Positions 16,931 through 27,022 of a stretch of DNA of 64,000 nucleotides are shown one piece after another. Each line of letters starts with the position of its first letter. Within the stretch, counting starts at the first letter, position 1. A program made the position numbers and the translations under genes. The stretch is from Gimesia sp. Lineage in GTDB: Bacteria; Planctomycetota; Planctomycetia; Planctomycetales; Planctomycetaceae. The DNA lies in assembly GCF_040219335.1 (NCBI RefSeq), contig NZ_JAVJSQ010000014.1:1-64000 (forward strand), read 5' to 3'. The notes under the pieces are model-generated. The model saw only the letters and a program-made list of their open reading frames with translations. It had not been told where the DNA came from and did not search any database.

Positions 16931-18853
16931 TCAGGCAGCGGAGTTCGGAACCTTGGGGGCGATCTTCTGGGTTGTATCCCCTTTCTTCTGCTTCAGATCG
17001 AACAGGCCAAAGATCTCGGCTGCGGTGAGGCTGCGTGATTCGCAGGTCGTATCGCCATCGCCCAGAATCGAGCGGAACAGTTCCCGCTTCTGTTCGAGCA
17101 CCATGTCGATCCGCTCTTCAATCGTGTTATTACAGACAAACTTGGTGACAATGACCTGCGTTTTCTGCCCGATGCGATGCGCGCGGTTAATCGCCTGGTC
17201 CTCGATCGCTGGATTCCACCAGCGGTCAAACAGGAAGACGTAACCGGCGAACTGTAGATTCAATCCGACAGCCCCGGTGCCATAACTCATCAGCAGCAGA
17301 TGCGAATTGGGATCGTGCTTGAACTGATCCAGAATCGGTTCGCGCTGTTTCGTGGGAATTCCCCCGTGATAAACCAGGGTCCCGAAACGTTCCAGCCGCT
17401 GCGCCATGAAGTCCAAAGGCTTGGTCCACTGGCTGAATAGAATCGCTTTTCCCCCCGAGGCAGCGATTTCTTCCATGTCGGCTTCGAGGCGGTCGAGTTT
17501 CGCGCTGTCGCCGGTTACCGGATCAAAATTGGTGATCTGCTTCAAACGCAGTACGAGCTCAAACACATGCTGCACCGTGATCGAGTCACCCATCTCATTC
17601 AACTGAATCACACCGTCTTTCTCTGCCGTTTCATAAGCAATCCTTTGCGCCGGATTCAGATCGAGATAAGCGGGGCGGTCCAGGCGGGGCGGCAGGTCGG
17701 TCATCACCAGGTCCTTAGTCCGCCGGAGAATGAACTCTTTCGAAAGCGTCTGCAGCTGACGCAGATCGGGCGTGCCCCGGGGCGGAATGATCTCCATCCA
17801 CTCAAAGAGTGACGACATTTCCTCGTGACGATTCTCGATCGGCGTTCCCGTCAACGCCCAGCTCCGCTTGCGGGGAATGGACCGTGCGACGTCTGCCGTC
17901 CGTGAATCACGGTTCTTGATTCGCTGTGCTTCGTCGAGCACCACCAGGTCGAAGCGGGGTAGATTCTCTTCGCCCATCGCTTCAAAGTCGCGTGCCATCG
18001 ACTCATAGTTAGCGATCAGGATGGGTGTATTGGGCATCTCCCAGATCATGCGACGTCGGTTCGTATCTCCCTGTACCACGGTGACAGGCAGCTCTTCGGC
18101 CCAGAATTTGAACTCGCGTTGCCAGTTGGGAATCAACGGTTTGGGACAGACCAGCAGGATCCGACGCACCTGTCCGCTCCGCAGCAGCAGACGCACGCCG
18201 GTAATCGTCTGCATGGTTTTTCCCAGTCCCATTTCATCGGCGAGCAACGCAGACTTTTTAGAGAACAACCAGGCAATCCCCTCATACTGATAGGGGAATG
18301 GTTCGAAAGGCATGATCAGTTCCTGCCCGGCCAGCCAGGTTTCCAGCGGCGGCTGCAACAGGTAGAACAGACGGTCTTCGAGTGAAAGCGCGTTGGCCGG
18401 CGGTTTGAGCCGGGTCGACTTTTTGCGCGGGGTGACTTCGGATCCTTCGACTTCCGGGCCTTTCATCTTGCTCAGTTCGGGCTTGTCTTCTTTCTCCTCT
18501 TTGGGCGGAATGAACTCCAGGCCGTCGGGAAAGGTCATGCCGAACGTTCTGACGCGTGGCCTGGTCGGCTTCCACTTGGGCTGCAGGCCGGCGCGTTCAA
18601 TCAATTCGATTTCAGAGGCATCGAGATTGAATTTCCGGGTCAGGGCACCATTCATACCGGACGCAAATATGGACGTACTGACTGTCAGCGGGACAGTGTC
18701 ACTGCTGATCTGTCGTAACAGTTCCTCGCGATCCGTGTCAGATATGGATTGTGTCTCGGGGGCTGTAGAAGGGGGCAGAAAATGCGGTCCCCCCGTGTGA
18801 GGTGCCTTGTGTTGTGCCTGTTGTTGCTGGAATGATGGCTCGGTAAAATCCAC
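16931..18853 (-). CDS. SNF2-family DEAD/DEAH-box helicase
   Basis: This 640-residue protein has an N-terminal region of about 180 residues without clear homology (acidic and Lys/Glu-rich at 118-150). A SNF2 ATPase follows: [13 protein letters not shown] (Walker A) at about 205-217, [14 protein letters not shown] (motif II) near 305, and TGTPIENR. The helicase C-domain carries [20 protein letters not shown] and [12 protein letters not shown] near 570. SNF2 enzymes move along duplex DNA and remodel protein-DNA complexes; bacterial ones are often linked to transcription recovery or defence. The start codon is GTG with only a weak ribosome site. A small unknown gene lies 62 bases upstream in the same direction. 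Confidence 0.85.
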   Translation of the reverse strand: MDFTEPSFQQQQAQHKAPHTGGPHFLPPSTAPETQSISDTDREELLRQISSDTVPLTVSTSIFASGMNGALTRKFNLDASEIELIERAGLQPKWKPTRPRVRTFGMTFPDGLEFIPPKEEKEDKPELSKMKGPEVEGSEVTPRKKSTRLKPPANALSLEDRLFYLLQPPLETWLAGQELIMPFEPFPYQYEGIAWLFSKKSALLADEMGLGKTMQTITGVRLLLRSGQVRRILLVCPKPLIPNWQREFKFWAEELPVTVVQGDTNRRRMIWEMPNTPILIANYESMARDFEAMGEENLPRFDLVVLDEAQRIKNRDSRTADVARSIPRKRSWALTGTPIENRHEEMSSLFEWMEIIPPRGTPDLRQLQTLSKEFILRRTKDLVMTDLPPRLDRPAYLDLNPAQRIAYETAEKDGVIQLNEMGDSITVQHVFELVLRLKQITNFDPVTGDSAKLDRLEADMEEIAASGGKAILFSQWTKPLDFMAQRLERFGTLVYHGGIPTKQREPILDQFKHDPNSHLLLMSYGTGAVGLNLQFAGYVFLFDRWWNPAIEDQAINRAHRIGQKTQVIVTKFVCNNTIEERIDMVLEQKRELFRSILGDGDTTCESRSLTAAEIFGLFDLKQKKGDTTQKIAPKVPNSAA

Positions 18854-18915
18854 GTCTCTGCCTGATCTGGAAGTAGTGCCTGATAAATTAATTCAACGCT
18901 GCCTCAGAAAGCGGT

Positions 18916-19446
18916 CTAACGGGAGGAACCCATCTTTACCGCTTCTGTTAAGGCTTCACGCACACGTTCAAACGGCTCCCCAAGGTCAGCATCGCCGGGG
19001 ATATGCTGACTCGTTTTTTCAATCGCAGACTTTCCAATCTGATGGGCAGCATCAAACCGCAGCCGGTTTCGCCCGACCTGTTCTGTAAGGTAGGCGTCAC
19101 TCTCTTCGATCAGCTGTTCCACATCAGTCAGGATGGCGACCGGAATCGAAGTATGGTTCTGCAGTTCCAGCGCCTGTTCCTGCTCTACGAGGATCAGGCT
19201 CGGCTTGACGTTCATCTTCTCAACCAGCGTCTGCCCAATCACTTCCCCCAGCAGGAACGGAACCAGTGTCGGTCCATACAATACCTCTTGCGTCCGGTTC
19301 GGTTTGACGGGAGTCGTACATTGAAATTCCAGGGGGCGACCAAAATGATTCGTCACCAGCAGACCTCCGATCAGCGCCCCGTCCGGGCATTCAATCGTGG
19401 TCAGGAATCCCAGTTTCAACTCTTTGCTGTTACCGTCCGCGGCCAT
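18916..19446 (-). CDS. Conserved-looking hypothetical protein upstream of the helicase
   Basis: This 176-residue soluble protein is not one I recognise. It opens with a beta-rich region (LKLGFLTTIECPDGALIGG, then LLVTNHFGRPLEFQCTTPV). A mixed region follows with TLVPFLLGEVIGQTLVEKM and an Asp/Glu-rich alpha-helical tail. ATG at 19446 follows GGAGAAGAG at about 6 bases. The frame is open to a TTG at 19488 that has no ribosome site, so the shorter form is preferred. It lies 62 bases ahead of the SNF2 helicase on the same strand and is probably in one unit with it. Confidence 0.65.
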   Translation of the reverse strand: MAADGNSKELKLGFLTTIECPDGALIGGLLVTNHFGRPLEFQCTTPVKPNRTQEVLYGPTLVPFLLGEVIGQTLVEKMNVKPSLILVEQEQALELQNHTSIPVAILTDVEQLIEESDAYLTEQVGRNRLRFDAAHQIGKSAIEKTSQHIPGDADLGEPFERVREALTEAVKMGSSR

Positions 19447-19797
19447 AAAGTTCTCTTCTCCGGATGTCAGTTCTTGTGTTGTCGACAATGATCAGGTGAT
19501 CCTGATTCTCATCTGAACCGTACTTCTCTCGTCAATCAGGAAAACCTACTGTATCGATATCATCGTCCTCACCATTTCACGACTTGAGAGGTTGTTGGAA
19601 TGGTCGTATTAGATAGTTTCACTTCAATAACCCTTGAAATAACAACTGGTTCCAGATTCTCTCGTCAGACGCCCAGAGCACAGTTTTTTCCGGTAGAGAT
19701 TGCTCATTAGGTTGGAAAATTACTCAAGTTGCGGCAGAATAAGGGATACCTGCAAGAAATCTCCCCATGCCCCTGCTCCAACCAGACAAGCAAGTTT
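19447..19797. other. Divergent intergenic region with an inverted repeat
   Basis: About 350 bases between the small unknown gene and the ligase gene show no open gene. The only structure is ATCAGG-TGAT-CCTGAT at 19491-19506, just before the small gene. No confident promoter pair was found. Confidence 0.4.
19491..19506. repeat. Short perfect inverted repeat (possible operator)
   Basis: The half-sites ATCAGG and CCTGAT are separated by TGAT. The site lies about 45 bases upstream of the preferred start of the small unknown gene. It could be a regulator site or chance. Confidence 0.3.
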
Positions 19798-21105
19798 ATG
19801 AATCCATCTGACAGCCAGCCGGAAAACCTGAATCGAGACGCTTTGGAAGCCCGCCAACTTGAGCGACTGCAACACCTTCTGAAAGAGGTGTCGGCCTCGA
19901 ATCCGTTCTGGCAGCAGAAGTGGAACGCCGCGGGTGTCGACGTCAACTCGATCCAGAGCCTCGCGGACCTGCAGAAATTGCCGATCACGACCAAAGCCGA
20001 GCTGGTTGAAGATCATCTCTCAAACGCCCCGTATGGCACCAACTTGACCTACCCGCTTGAAACTTACACGCGCATGCATCAGACCTCGGGAACAACCGGT
20101 TCCCCCATGCGCTGGCTGGACACCAAAACCAGCTGGGACTGGTTTGGGGAATGCTGGGCACAGATTTATCGCATGGTGGGTCTCTATCCGGAAGACCGCC
20201 TGTTCTTCCCCTTCTCATTCGGACCGTTCGTCGGATTCTGGGCAGCCTTCGAGGGGGCCACCCGTCGCGGCAACTTCTGTCTGGCCGGTGGTGGCATGGG
20301 CAGCGAAGCTCGTCTGAAAATGATCCTCGACAACAAAATTACTGCCGTCTGCTGTACCCCGACGTACGCCCTGCGACTGGCCGAAGTCGCGGAGGCAGAA
20401 AACATCGACCTGGCAGGCAGCCGCGTGCGGGCACTCGTGGTTGCCGGAGAACCAGGGGGCAACATCGAAGCGACCAAACAGCGGATCGGCCAGGGCTGGG
20501 GCGCCCGCGTATTCGATCACTGGGGCATGACCGAAATCGGCGCCCTTGGAATTGAGCCCCTCGAAAACCCAGGCGGTCTCAACATTCTCGAAACCGAATG
20601 TATTCCCGAAATCGTTGATCCGGAAACACTGCAACCAGTCGAACGCGGAGCCCAGGGCGAGCTGTTGATTACCAACCTGGGCCGCGTCGGATCTCCACTG
20701 ATTCGCTATCGTACCGGTGACCTGGTCTGCGAAGACACAACCCCCTGCCCCTCGGGTCGCAGCCTGCTGCGTCTGAAAGGGGGCATCCTGGGTCGAGCCG
20801 ACGACATGGTGATCATTCGCGGTAATAACGTCTTCCCCTCAAGCCTGGAAGCGATCCTGCGTACGTTCGAGCAGGTAGCCGAATACCGGATCGAGGTCCG
20901 CACCATTCGCGCCATGCAACACATGAAAATCGAACTGGAACCGGTGGAGTCCCTCTCGACCACGGACCAGCAGAAACAGATTATCAATGAAGTCAGCCAT
21001 GCGATCAAAGATCGGTTGAACTTCAACGCCGAGGTCACCACGGTTGCCCCTGGTGCCCTGCCCCGCTTTGAACTGAAAGGAAAGCGGTTCTTCAAAATCG
21101 ACTGA
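19798..21105 (+). CDS. Phenylacetate-CoA ligase-like (PaaK-type) adenylate-forming enzyme
   Basis: This is a 435-residue member of the AMP-dependent ligase superfamily. Motifs in order are the phosphate-binding loop [12 protein letters not shown] at about 100-110, then [17 protein letters not shown] (adenine/acyl site), YRTGDL, and the hinge with [17 protein letters not shown] near 340-355. This pattern fits PaaK, which activates phenylacetate or another aryl or acyl acid to a CoA thioester. No other phenylacetate pathway gene is present, so the substrate is open. ATG at 19798 was chosen because the upstream extension looks non-coding. Confidence 0.8.
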   Translation: MNPSDSQPENLNRDALEARQLERLQHLLKEVSASNPFWQQKWNAAGVDVNSIQSLADLQKLPITTKAELVEDHLSNAPYGTNLTYPLETYTRMHQTSGTTGSPMRWLDTKTSWDWFGECWAQIYRMVGLYPEDRLFFPFSFGPFVGFWAAFEGATRRGNFCLAGGGMGSEARLKMILDNKITAVCCTPTYALRLAEVAEAENIDLAGSRVRALVVAGEPGGNIEATKQRIGQGWGARVFDHWGMTEIGALGIEPLENPGGLNILETECIPEIVDPETLQPVERGAQGELLITNLGRVGSPLIRYRTGDLVCEDTTPCPSGRSLLRLKGGILGRADDMVIIRGNNVFPSSLEAILRTFEQVAEYRIEVRTIRAMQHMKIELEPVESLSTTDQQKQIINEVSHAIKDRLNFNAEVTTVAPGALPRFELKGKRFFKID

Positions 21106-21175
21106 GGCAGTTCGCTGAAACAGGAATCAGCGCACTCCTCTCTATTCGTCGCTCATCACAATCAGGAACCTGAAT

Positions 21176-22654
21176 ATGACTACCTACCTGAGATACCTGC
21201 TGCTTATCCTCTGTTTCCCGCTGAGTATGCTCATCGGTCCGAGTGCCGTCTCCGCAGCAGAGAAAGCATCCCAGCGTCCGAACATTCTGTTCCTGTTCAG
21301 CGATGACCAGCGTGCGGACGCCCTCGGCGCCTATCAGAACCCTCACATTCAGACTCCGAATCTGGACCAGCTGGCACGCGCCGGCTTCAGTTTTCGGAAT
21401 ACGTACTGCATGGGGTCGATTCATGGCGCAGTCTGTCAGCCGAGCCGAGCCATGCTCAACAGCGGACGCTCCCTCTACCATGTGCCCATGGATCTTAGAG
21501 GGGTGATGACGATGCCCCAGTTACTGAAAGAATCCGGTTACACCACCTTCGGTACCGGAAAGTGGCACAACCACCGCGAATCGTTTCAGAAGAGTTTCAC
21601 ATTGGGAACAGCGGCCTTCATGGGAGGCATGTCGAATCACCTCAAAGTCCCCGTGGTTGATTTGAAGGATGACAAATTTGAGAACAAACGCATGGGGGAG
21701 AAATTTTCCAGCGAACTGTTTGTCGATGCGACCGTCGACTTTCTGAAAACGCAGCCCGCGGACAAACCGTTCTACGCGTATATCGCCTTCACTGCACCAC
21801 ACGATCCGCGGATGCCTCCCGCATCCGCGATGGATACATACAAGGACAAACAGCCGCCACTTCCCAAAAACTTCATGCCCCAGCACCCATTCAACAATGG
21901 CTGGATGACTGGCCGCGATGAAGCACTGGCAGGCTGGCCGCGTCAACCGGAAGTCGTTCGCGAGCAGTTGACCGAATACTACGCGATGATCACGCACATG
22001 GATTCGCAGATCGGTCGCATCCTGAAAATCCTCAAAGCACAGGGGCTCGACAAAAATACGATCGTAATCTTCTCATCAGACCACGGTCTGGCAGTGGGCA
22101 GTCATGGGCTTTTGGGAAAACAGAATCTGTATGAACACAGCATGAAGTCTCCCCTGATTTTTAAAGGACCCGGAATTCCGCAGAATGAATCGAGCGAGGC
22201 CCTTGTCTATCTGTATGACATCTTCCCCACAGTCTGTGATCTGACGCAGACCAGTGTTCCCGCAGGAGTGGAAGGTTTAGACCTGGCTCCCATCTGGCGA
22301 GGCAATCAGAAAGGTATACGTGATTCACTGTTTACGACTTACGAAGATCTGATGCGGGCGGTCCGTGATGACCGCTGGAAGCTGATCCGCTATCCACAGA
22401 TCAATAAAACACAGCTGTTCGATCTCAAAACCGATCCTGCTGAGTTGAAGGATCTCTCTGAACATCCGGAGCAACAGGCACGCATCGAACAGATGCTGAC
22501 AACATTGAAAGAGTGGCAGCAGAAAACGGACGACAAGCAGCCCCTCACATCCGAACATCCCAAGTCAGAAAAAATCGATCTGACGGGCCGCAAGCGAAAA
22601 CCGGACGCACATCAACCTGACTGGATCGTGAAAAAATACTTCGATTCGGAATGA
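21176..22654 (+). CDS. Secreted sulfatase
   Basis: This 492-residue protein has a signal peptide (TTYLRYLLLILCFPLSML, cut near VSA-AEK). The N-terminal catalytic core opens with NILFLFSDDQRAD, whose Asp pair binds calcium. The maturation motif CQPSRAMLNSGRS has its Cys at residue 87, which is converted to formylglycine. KWHNHR and the later SSDHGLAVGSHGLLGK complete the alkaline-phosphatase-like active site. It hydrolyses a sulfate ester, probably from a polysaccharide. No maturase gene lies in the window. ATG follows CAGGAA at 9-10 bases. Confidence 0.9.
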   Translation: MTTYLRYLLLILCFPLSMLIGPSAVSAAEKASQRPNILFLFSDDQRADALGAYQNPHIQTPNLDQLARAGFSFRNTYCMGSIHGAVCQPSRAMLNSGRSLYHVPMDLRGVMTMPQLLKESGYTTFGTGKWHNHRESFQKSFTLGTAAFMGGMSNHLKVPVVDLKDDKFENKRMGEKFSSELFVDATVDFLKTQPADKPFYAYIAFTAPHDPRMPPASAMDTYKDKQPPLPKNFMPQHPFNNGWMTGRDEALAGWPRQPEVVREQLTEYYAMITHMDSQIGRILKILKAQGLDKNTIVIFSSDHGLAVGSHGLLGKQNLYEHSMKSPLIFKGPGIPQNESSEALVYLYDIFPTVCDLTQTSVPAGVEGLDLAPIWRGNQKGIRDSLFTTYEDLMRAVRDDRWKLIRYPQINKTQLFDLKTDPAELKDLSEHPEQQARIEQMLTTLKEWQQKTDDKQPLTSEHPKSEKIDLTGRKRKPDAHQPDWIVKKYFDSE

Positions 22655-22674
22655 AATCGCGTTTCCGGGCATGT

Positions 22675-22680
22675 TATAAT
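22675..22680 (+). promoter_or_regulatory. Possible -10 element ahead of the propeller gene
   Basis: A perfect TATAAT lies in the 114-base gap after the sulfatase, about 90 bases before the next start. No good -35 is visible at 16-18 bases. Confidence 0.3.
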
Positions 22681-22768
22681 CACAGTTCTCACCCAGACTG
22701 TGATCCCCATACAAACTGAATGAACCAGAATTCATTCCCACTAATTTACACATACCGAGGTATTCAGA

Positions 22769-24034
22769 ATGAAAGCTTTACTGGCGACTGCCTTACTCTC
22801 CCTGTTTATTGCCGCCCCCACCTATGCGGGCAACTGGCCCGGCTGGCGTGGTCCGAATTCGAATGGCGTCGCTGAAGGCAGCGGTTATCCTGTTGAATGG
22901 GACAGCTCCAAAAATATTCTCTGGGAAGTCAAATTCCCCGGCCCCAGTGGATCTACCCCCGTGATCTGGGGCGATGATCTGTTTCTGACCACCAACTCAG
23001 AAGGTAAGAACCGGATGATCTGTCTCGACAAGAACACCGGGAAAGAAAAGTGGCACACCGACTTCGGAACCGAACGCGCCGGCAAGCACAAAAAAGGGAG
23101 CGGCAGCAGCCCCTCGCCTGCAGTCGATGACCAGTTCATCTTCGGTTACTTCAAAAGCGGAGATCTGGCCTGCCTGACCAAAGAAGGAAAAATCGTCTGG
23201 CAGAAAAACCTGCAGAAAGAATATGGCGAAGACACCCTCTGGTGGGACCTGGGAACCTCGCCCGTCTTGACCGACAACCTGGTTGTGATCGCCTGCATCC
23301 AGAGCGACAATTCCTACATCGCTGCTTTCGATAAAGCGACCGGGAAAGAAGTCTGGAAACAGGGCCGCAACCTGGATGCCCCGAAAGAAGCCAACCAGAG
23401 TTACACGACTCCGGTAGTCGCCAGACAGAATGGCAAAGAAATCATCTACGTACTGGGAGCCGACCATGTCACCGCCCACGATGCACAGAACGGTAAAGAA
23501 ATCTGGCGCGTGGGGGGACTGAACCCCACACAGCATGAATACTTCCGCTCGATCTCTTCACCCGTCATCAGCGATGGCTACCTGATCGCTCCCTACGCCC
23601 GTGGTGGTTCACTCACAGGAATCAAACTCGGCGGCCAGGGAGATGTCACGAAATCCAATGTTGTCTGGACCAAAGAAGGGGAAGGCAAAGGTGCCTTCTC
23701 GGATGTCCCGACCCCGGCTGCCATCAACGGTCGATTCTACGTCTGTTCGGACAAAGGTGAAGTCCTCTGCTTCGACATCAAAACAGGAAAACAGATCTGG
23801 GAAGGTCGTCTGCCCCGCAGCCGTCATAAATTCAGTGCCTCGCCAATTCTGGCTGACGGACATATTTATGTGACCCGCGAAGACGGAACCACCCTGGTTG
23901 TGGAACAGGGAGACGAATTCAAGCTCGTTTCCGAAAACCCGCTGGAAGGCTTCGCCCTGGCCACGCCGGTCTTCTCGGATGGTAAGATCTATCTGAAGAT
24001 GACCGATAAACTGTATTGCCTCGGCAAGAAGTAA
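22769..24034 (+). CDS. Secreted PQQ-like beta-propeller repeat protein
   Basis: This 421-residue protein has a signal peptide ending at TYAG. The start of the mature part, NWPGWRGPNSNGVAEG, is typical of planctomycete PQQ-like propellers. Propeller blades follow, each with a variant of xGxxxWxxx, for example LDKNTGKEKWHTDF, FDKATGKEVWKQG, HDAQNGKEIWRVGG and DIKTGKQIWEGRL. Such proteins resemble BamB and the repeat domains of quinoprotein dehydrogenases. No PQQ-binding catalytic residues can be claimed here. ATG follows GAGG at 9-10 bases. A strong terminator closes the unit. Confidence 0.85.
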   Translation: MKALLATALLSLFIAAPTYAGNWPGWRGPNSNGVAEGSGYPVEWDSSKNILWEVKFPGPSGSTPVIWGDDLFLTTNSEGKNRMICLDKNTGKEKWHTDFGTERAGKHKKGSGSSPSPAVDDQFIFGYFKSGDLACLTKEGKIVWQKNLQKEYGEDTLWWDLGTSPVLTDNLVVIACIQSDNSYIAAFDKATGKEVWKQGRNLDAPKEANQSYTTPVVARQNGKEIIYVLGADHVTAHDAQNGKEIWRVGGLNPTQHEYFRSISSPVISDGYLIAPYARGGSLTGIKLGGQGDVTKSNVVWTKEGEGKGAFSDVPTPAAINGRFYVCSDKGEVLCFDIKTGKQIWEGRLPRSRHKFSASPILADGHIYVTREDGTTLVVEQGDEFKLVSENPLEGFALATPVFSDGKIYLKMTDKLYCLGKK

Positions 24035-24056
24035 AACACCTACGATCAGACTTACT

Positions 24057-24089
24057 GAGGGACAGGTCACTCACCTGTCCCTCTTTTTT
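24057..24089 (+). terminator. Rho-independent terminator after the propeller gene
   Basis: The 11-base stem GAGGGACAGGT / ACCTGTCCCTC has a 5-base loop and is followed by six T. It lies 23 bases after the stop codon. Confidence 0.9.
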
Positions 24090-24125
24090 CGACTCAACTT
24101 CTGACTAAATGAAGCTAAGAAAATC

Positions 24126-25721
24126 ATGACTGATCAACCTCAAATTAACCGACGCACGTTTCTGGGTGAAACCATGGCGGCAACAGCGCTGTCTGGACTG
24201 CGTGTGAACTCTGAACTCCAGGGAGCGGGGACTCAAAAGAAGTATCAGTTGTTCTGGGGTGATTTACACAATCACAACGCCGTCGGCTACGCGAAAGGAT
24301 CACTGGAACGTTCCATTGACCTGGCACAGGAACACCTCGATTTCTTCGCTTTCACCGGACACGCTTCCTGGCACGATATGCCGAAGATGCCGGGCAACCG
24401 ACACATGAAATGGGTCAATGGATTCGAAGTCCACTCCAAACACTGGCCCAAGACCCGGCAACTGATTCAGGATGCGAACTCCGACGACTTCGTGGCGTTT
24501 CTGGGCTACGAATGGCACTCCAGTCAGTTCGGTGACTACTGTATGATCTTCCCCGAGGACCAGCCTGAACTGTTCCTGCCGAACCATGTCGAGAAACTAC
24601 TCGACTTCGCGGAGGGTAATCAGGCACTGGCGATTCCACATCACGTGGGTTACAAGCAGGGCTGGCGCGGTGCGAACTTCAAGCATTTCCGTCCGGGAGC
24701 TTCTCCCGTGGTCGAAGTCTTTTCCGAACATGGTTGCACCGAAACCGACCGCAGCCCTTTCCCAATGATCCGCCACAGCAACGGGGGGCGTTCCGCATCG
24801 AACATGATTGTCCCCCAGTTGCAGAAAGGAATGCGTTTTGGCTTTGTCGCTTCGTCCGATGATCACCTGGGCTATCCCGGTGCATACGGCGAAGGGGTAC
24901 TGGGTGTCTGGGCAGAAGATCTCTCTTCGCGTTCGCTGATGGAAGCGATTCGCGCCCGCCGTACATATGCCGCCACGGGAGATCGGATTGCCCTCGAAGT
25001 TTCACTGAATGGTCACCCGATGGGCAGTGATGTGCCTGCAACTACCGATCGTCAGATTGACGTTCGCGTGCAGGGAGAAGACGCGATCTCCATGGTCGAG
25101 TTGATTCGCAACGGCAAAGTCATTGAACGCCATTTTCCCGAAGATCACCTGGACGACAAACCGATTCTGCCCGGCAAAGTAAAATGCCGCCTGCAATACG
25201 GTTGGGGGCCCTGGGCGGATCTGGCGATGGGCCGCACCTGCTTCTGGGATATGACCATCATACTGGACGGCGGTCGTTTCACCCGCGCGATCCCCTGCTT
25301 CCAGTCGGCGCCCTTTAATGAAAAGTTGCGTGATAAACTCAAAGTCGTTTCGAATCAGGAACTCCACCTCGATTCCAACACCACACGCGTCAACTGCTAC
25401 GCCGAGGATCCCACCAAAGCTGTTGTCACCGAGATCGAAGGCACACCTGACACAGTGCTCACTCTACAGATTCGCAAACCTTACGAGAAAACCATCAGTG
25501 CCAAACTGCAGGATCTGATCGACGACAACGTCGTGGAATTCACGGGCGTCTTTACCAGCGAAAGCTATGTAGTGCATCGCCTCGTAGGTCAGAGCGAATA
25601 CTCAGCTCAGATTTGTTGGCAGGATCATCAGTCCGATGCGAATTCGACCGACTGGTATTACGTACGCGTGACACAAAACAACGGTCAACTCGCCTGGTCC
25701 AGCCCGATCTGGGTCGGTTAA
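24126..25721 (+). CDS. DUF3604 / PHP-like periplasmic protein
   Basis: This 531-residue protein starts with NRRTFLGETMAATALSG, a Tat-like (RR) secretion signal. It then shows the PHP-type metal motif WGDLHNHNAVGYAKG and FTGHASWHD, later AIPHHVGYKQGW and ASSDDHLGYPG, all His/Asp-rich clusters that can bind divalent metals. DUF3604 proteins resemble PHP-fold phosphoesterases, but no substrate is established. A beta-rich C-terminal domain of about 200 residues follows. It sits in a run of exported hydrolases after a terminator, so it probably begins its own unit. Confidence 0.75.
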   Translation: MTDQPQINRRTFLGETMAATALSGLRVNSELQGAGTQKKYQLFWGDLHNHNAVGYAKGSLERSIDLAQEHLDFFAFTGHASWHDMPKMPGNRHMKWVNGFEVHSKHWPKTRQLIQDANSDDFVAFLGYEWHSSQFGDYCMIFPEDQPELFLPNHVEKLLDFAEGNQALAIPHHVGYKQGWRGANFKHFRPGASPVVEVFSEHGCTETDRSPFPMIRHSNGGRSASNMIVPQLQKGMRFGFVASSDDHLGYPGAYGEGVLGVWAEDLSSRSLMEAIRARRTYAATGDRIALEVSLNGHPMGSDVPATTDRQIDVRVQGEDAISMVELIRNGKVIERHFPEDHLDDKPILPGKVKCRLQYGWGPWADLAMGRTCFWDMTIILDGGRFTRAIPCFQSAPFNEKLRDKLKVVSNQELHLDSNTTRVNCYAEDPTKAVVTEIEGTPDTVLTLQIRKPYEKTISAKLQDLIDDNVVEFTGVFTSESYVVHRLVGQSEYSAQICWQDHQSDANSTDWYYVRVTQNNGQLAWSSPIWVG

Positions 25722-25779
25722 TCTCAAAGTCCACACTCCAAGACTCGCTCACCTGAACTCACCCTATGATGGAACTGGT

Positions 25780-26988
25780 ATGAATACTGTACTTCGTCTG
25801 ACCTCTCTCTTGAGTCTTTTAATCGTGGCGTTGTCGGCACTCGCCCAGGCTGATGAACCTGCCAACCCGACCCCGGAATCTCAGCGCTCCGCGGAAGCAG
25901 AACCGCAGGATCCGGTACGGCTGATCCTGCCTCCCATCATTTACGCGACCCCCGGAATTGAGACCAGTGTCTACTTCGACAATGTATCGCTGACGATTAA
26001 CCCGGCGAACTATGTATTCGACGTGCACTGTAACCGGGGACACCTGCAGCAGGAACGCTGGACTTACACTCCCGACGAAAAAGAGATCGGCGATTATAAG
26101 TTCAAACTGAACGTGCTGGATCAGAACAACAAGATCATCGCGTCCCAGGAATCACGCCTGAGGGTCGTCCCCACAACAGTCGGTAAAGAAAAGCCGACCA
26201 GTCTCCTGATGATCGGCGACAGTCTCACGCACAATTCGGTTTATCCCCGTCACGTATTTGAACTGAGCGAAAAATTCCAGGGCCCTGAACTGAAACTGAT
26301 CGGTTCTCACAATCCGAGTAACGAAGCAAATGTGCGACACGAAGGTTACGGCGGCTGGACTGCGGTCCGTTTCGCGACCCACTTCAAGGAAAATGCCCGC
26401 CAGGGAAATTACCGCGAACGAGGCAGCCCATTCCTGTATGCCGATGAAAGTGGGAAGCCGCAACTCGATTTTCCCCGTTACTGCAAAGAGTTCAATGACG
26501 GCAACGCGCCTGATCTGGTCACAATTTTCCTCGGCCCCAACGATGTCTATTCAGCTACGGATGAGAGCATCGAAGAACGCACGGATACGATGGTCAAGCA
26601 CCTGGATATTCTGGTCAAGATGATTCACGATTTTAATCCACAGACCAAAATCGGTTTCATGCTCCCCGTCCCGCCGGCCGCCAGCCAGGACGCGTTCGGC
26701 ACCACCAATGGTCGCCAGCAGACACGCTGGCAGTACAAGCGTAATCAGCACTATGTCGCGGAACGGATGCTGAAACATTATGGCGGCAAAAAAACGGAAC
26801 AGATCTACCTGGTACCAACACACCTGAACCTTGACTGCGTACACAACTATCCCGCGAAGCGAGTTCCCTGGAACTCACACACCACAGAGGAAACACTGCG
26901 CCAGAACAACGCTGTCCACCCAGCCAGCAATGGTTACCTGCAGATCGGGGACAGCGTGTTCAGCTGGATTAAAGAAGTTTCCCGGTAA
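25780..26988 (+). CDS. Secreted SGNH/GDSL-type hydrolase
   Basis: This 402-residue protein has a signal peptide (LTSLLSLLIVALSALAQA). A beta domain of about 110 residues comes next. The SGNH fold follows: LLMIGDSLTHNSVYP with the nucleophile Ser near residue 147, GYGGWTAVRFA (Gly block), FLGPNDVYSA (Asn block) near 252, and NAVHPASNGYLQI (Asp/His block, His near 381) at the end. These enzymes are esterases or carbohydrate deacetylases. The gene is 58 bases after the DUF3604 gene, and its end converges on the next sulfatase 34 bases away. Confidence 0.85.
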   Translation: MNTVLRLTSLLSLLIVALSALAQADEPANPTPESQRSAEAEPQDPVRLILPPIIYATPGIETSVYFDNVSLTINPANYVFDVHCNRGHLQQERWTYTPDEKEIGDYKFKLNVLDQNNKIIASQESRLRVVPTTVGKEKPTSLLMIGDSLTHNSVYPRHVFELSEKFQGPELKLIGSHNPSNEANVRHEGYGGWTAVRFATHFKENARQGNYRERGSPFLYADESGKPQLDFPRYCKEFNDGNAPDLVTIFLGPNDVYSATDESIEERTDTMVKHLDILVKMIHDFNPQTKIGFMLPVPPAASQDAFGTTNGRQQTRWQYKRNQHYVAERMLKHYGGKKTEQIYLVPTHLNLDCVHNYPAKRVPWNSHTTEETLRQNNAVHPASNGYLQIGDSVFSWIKEVSR

Positions 26989-27022
26989 ATCGGAATCCGG
27001 TCAGACAGTATCTGTTCGTCGA

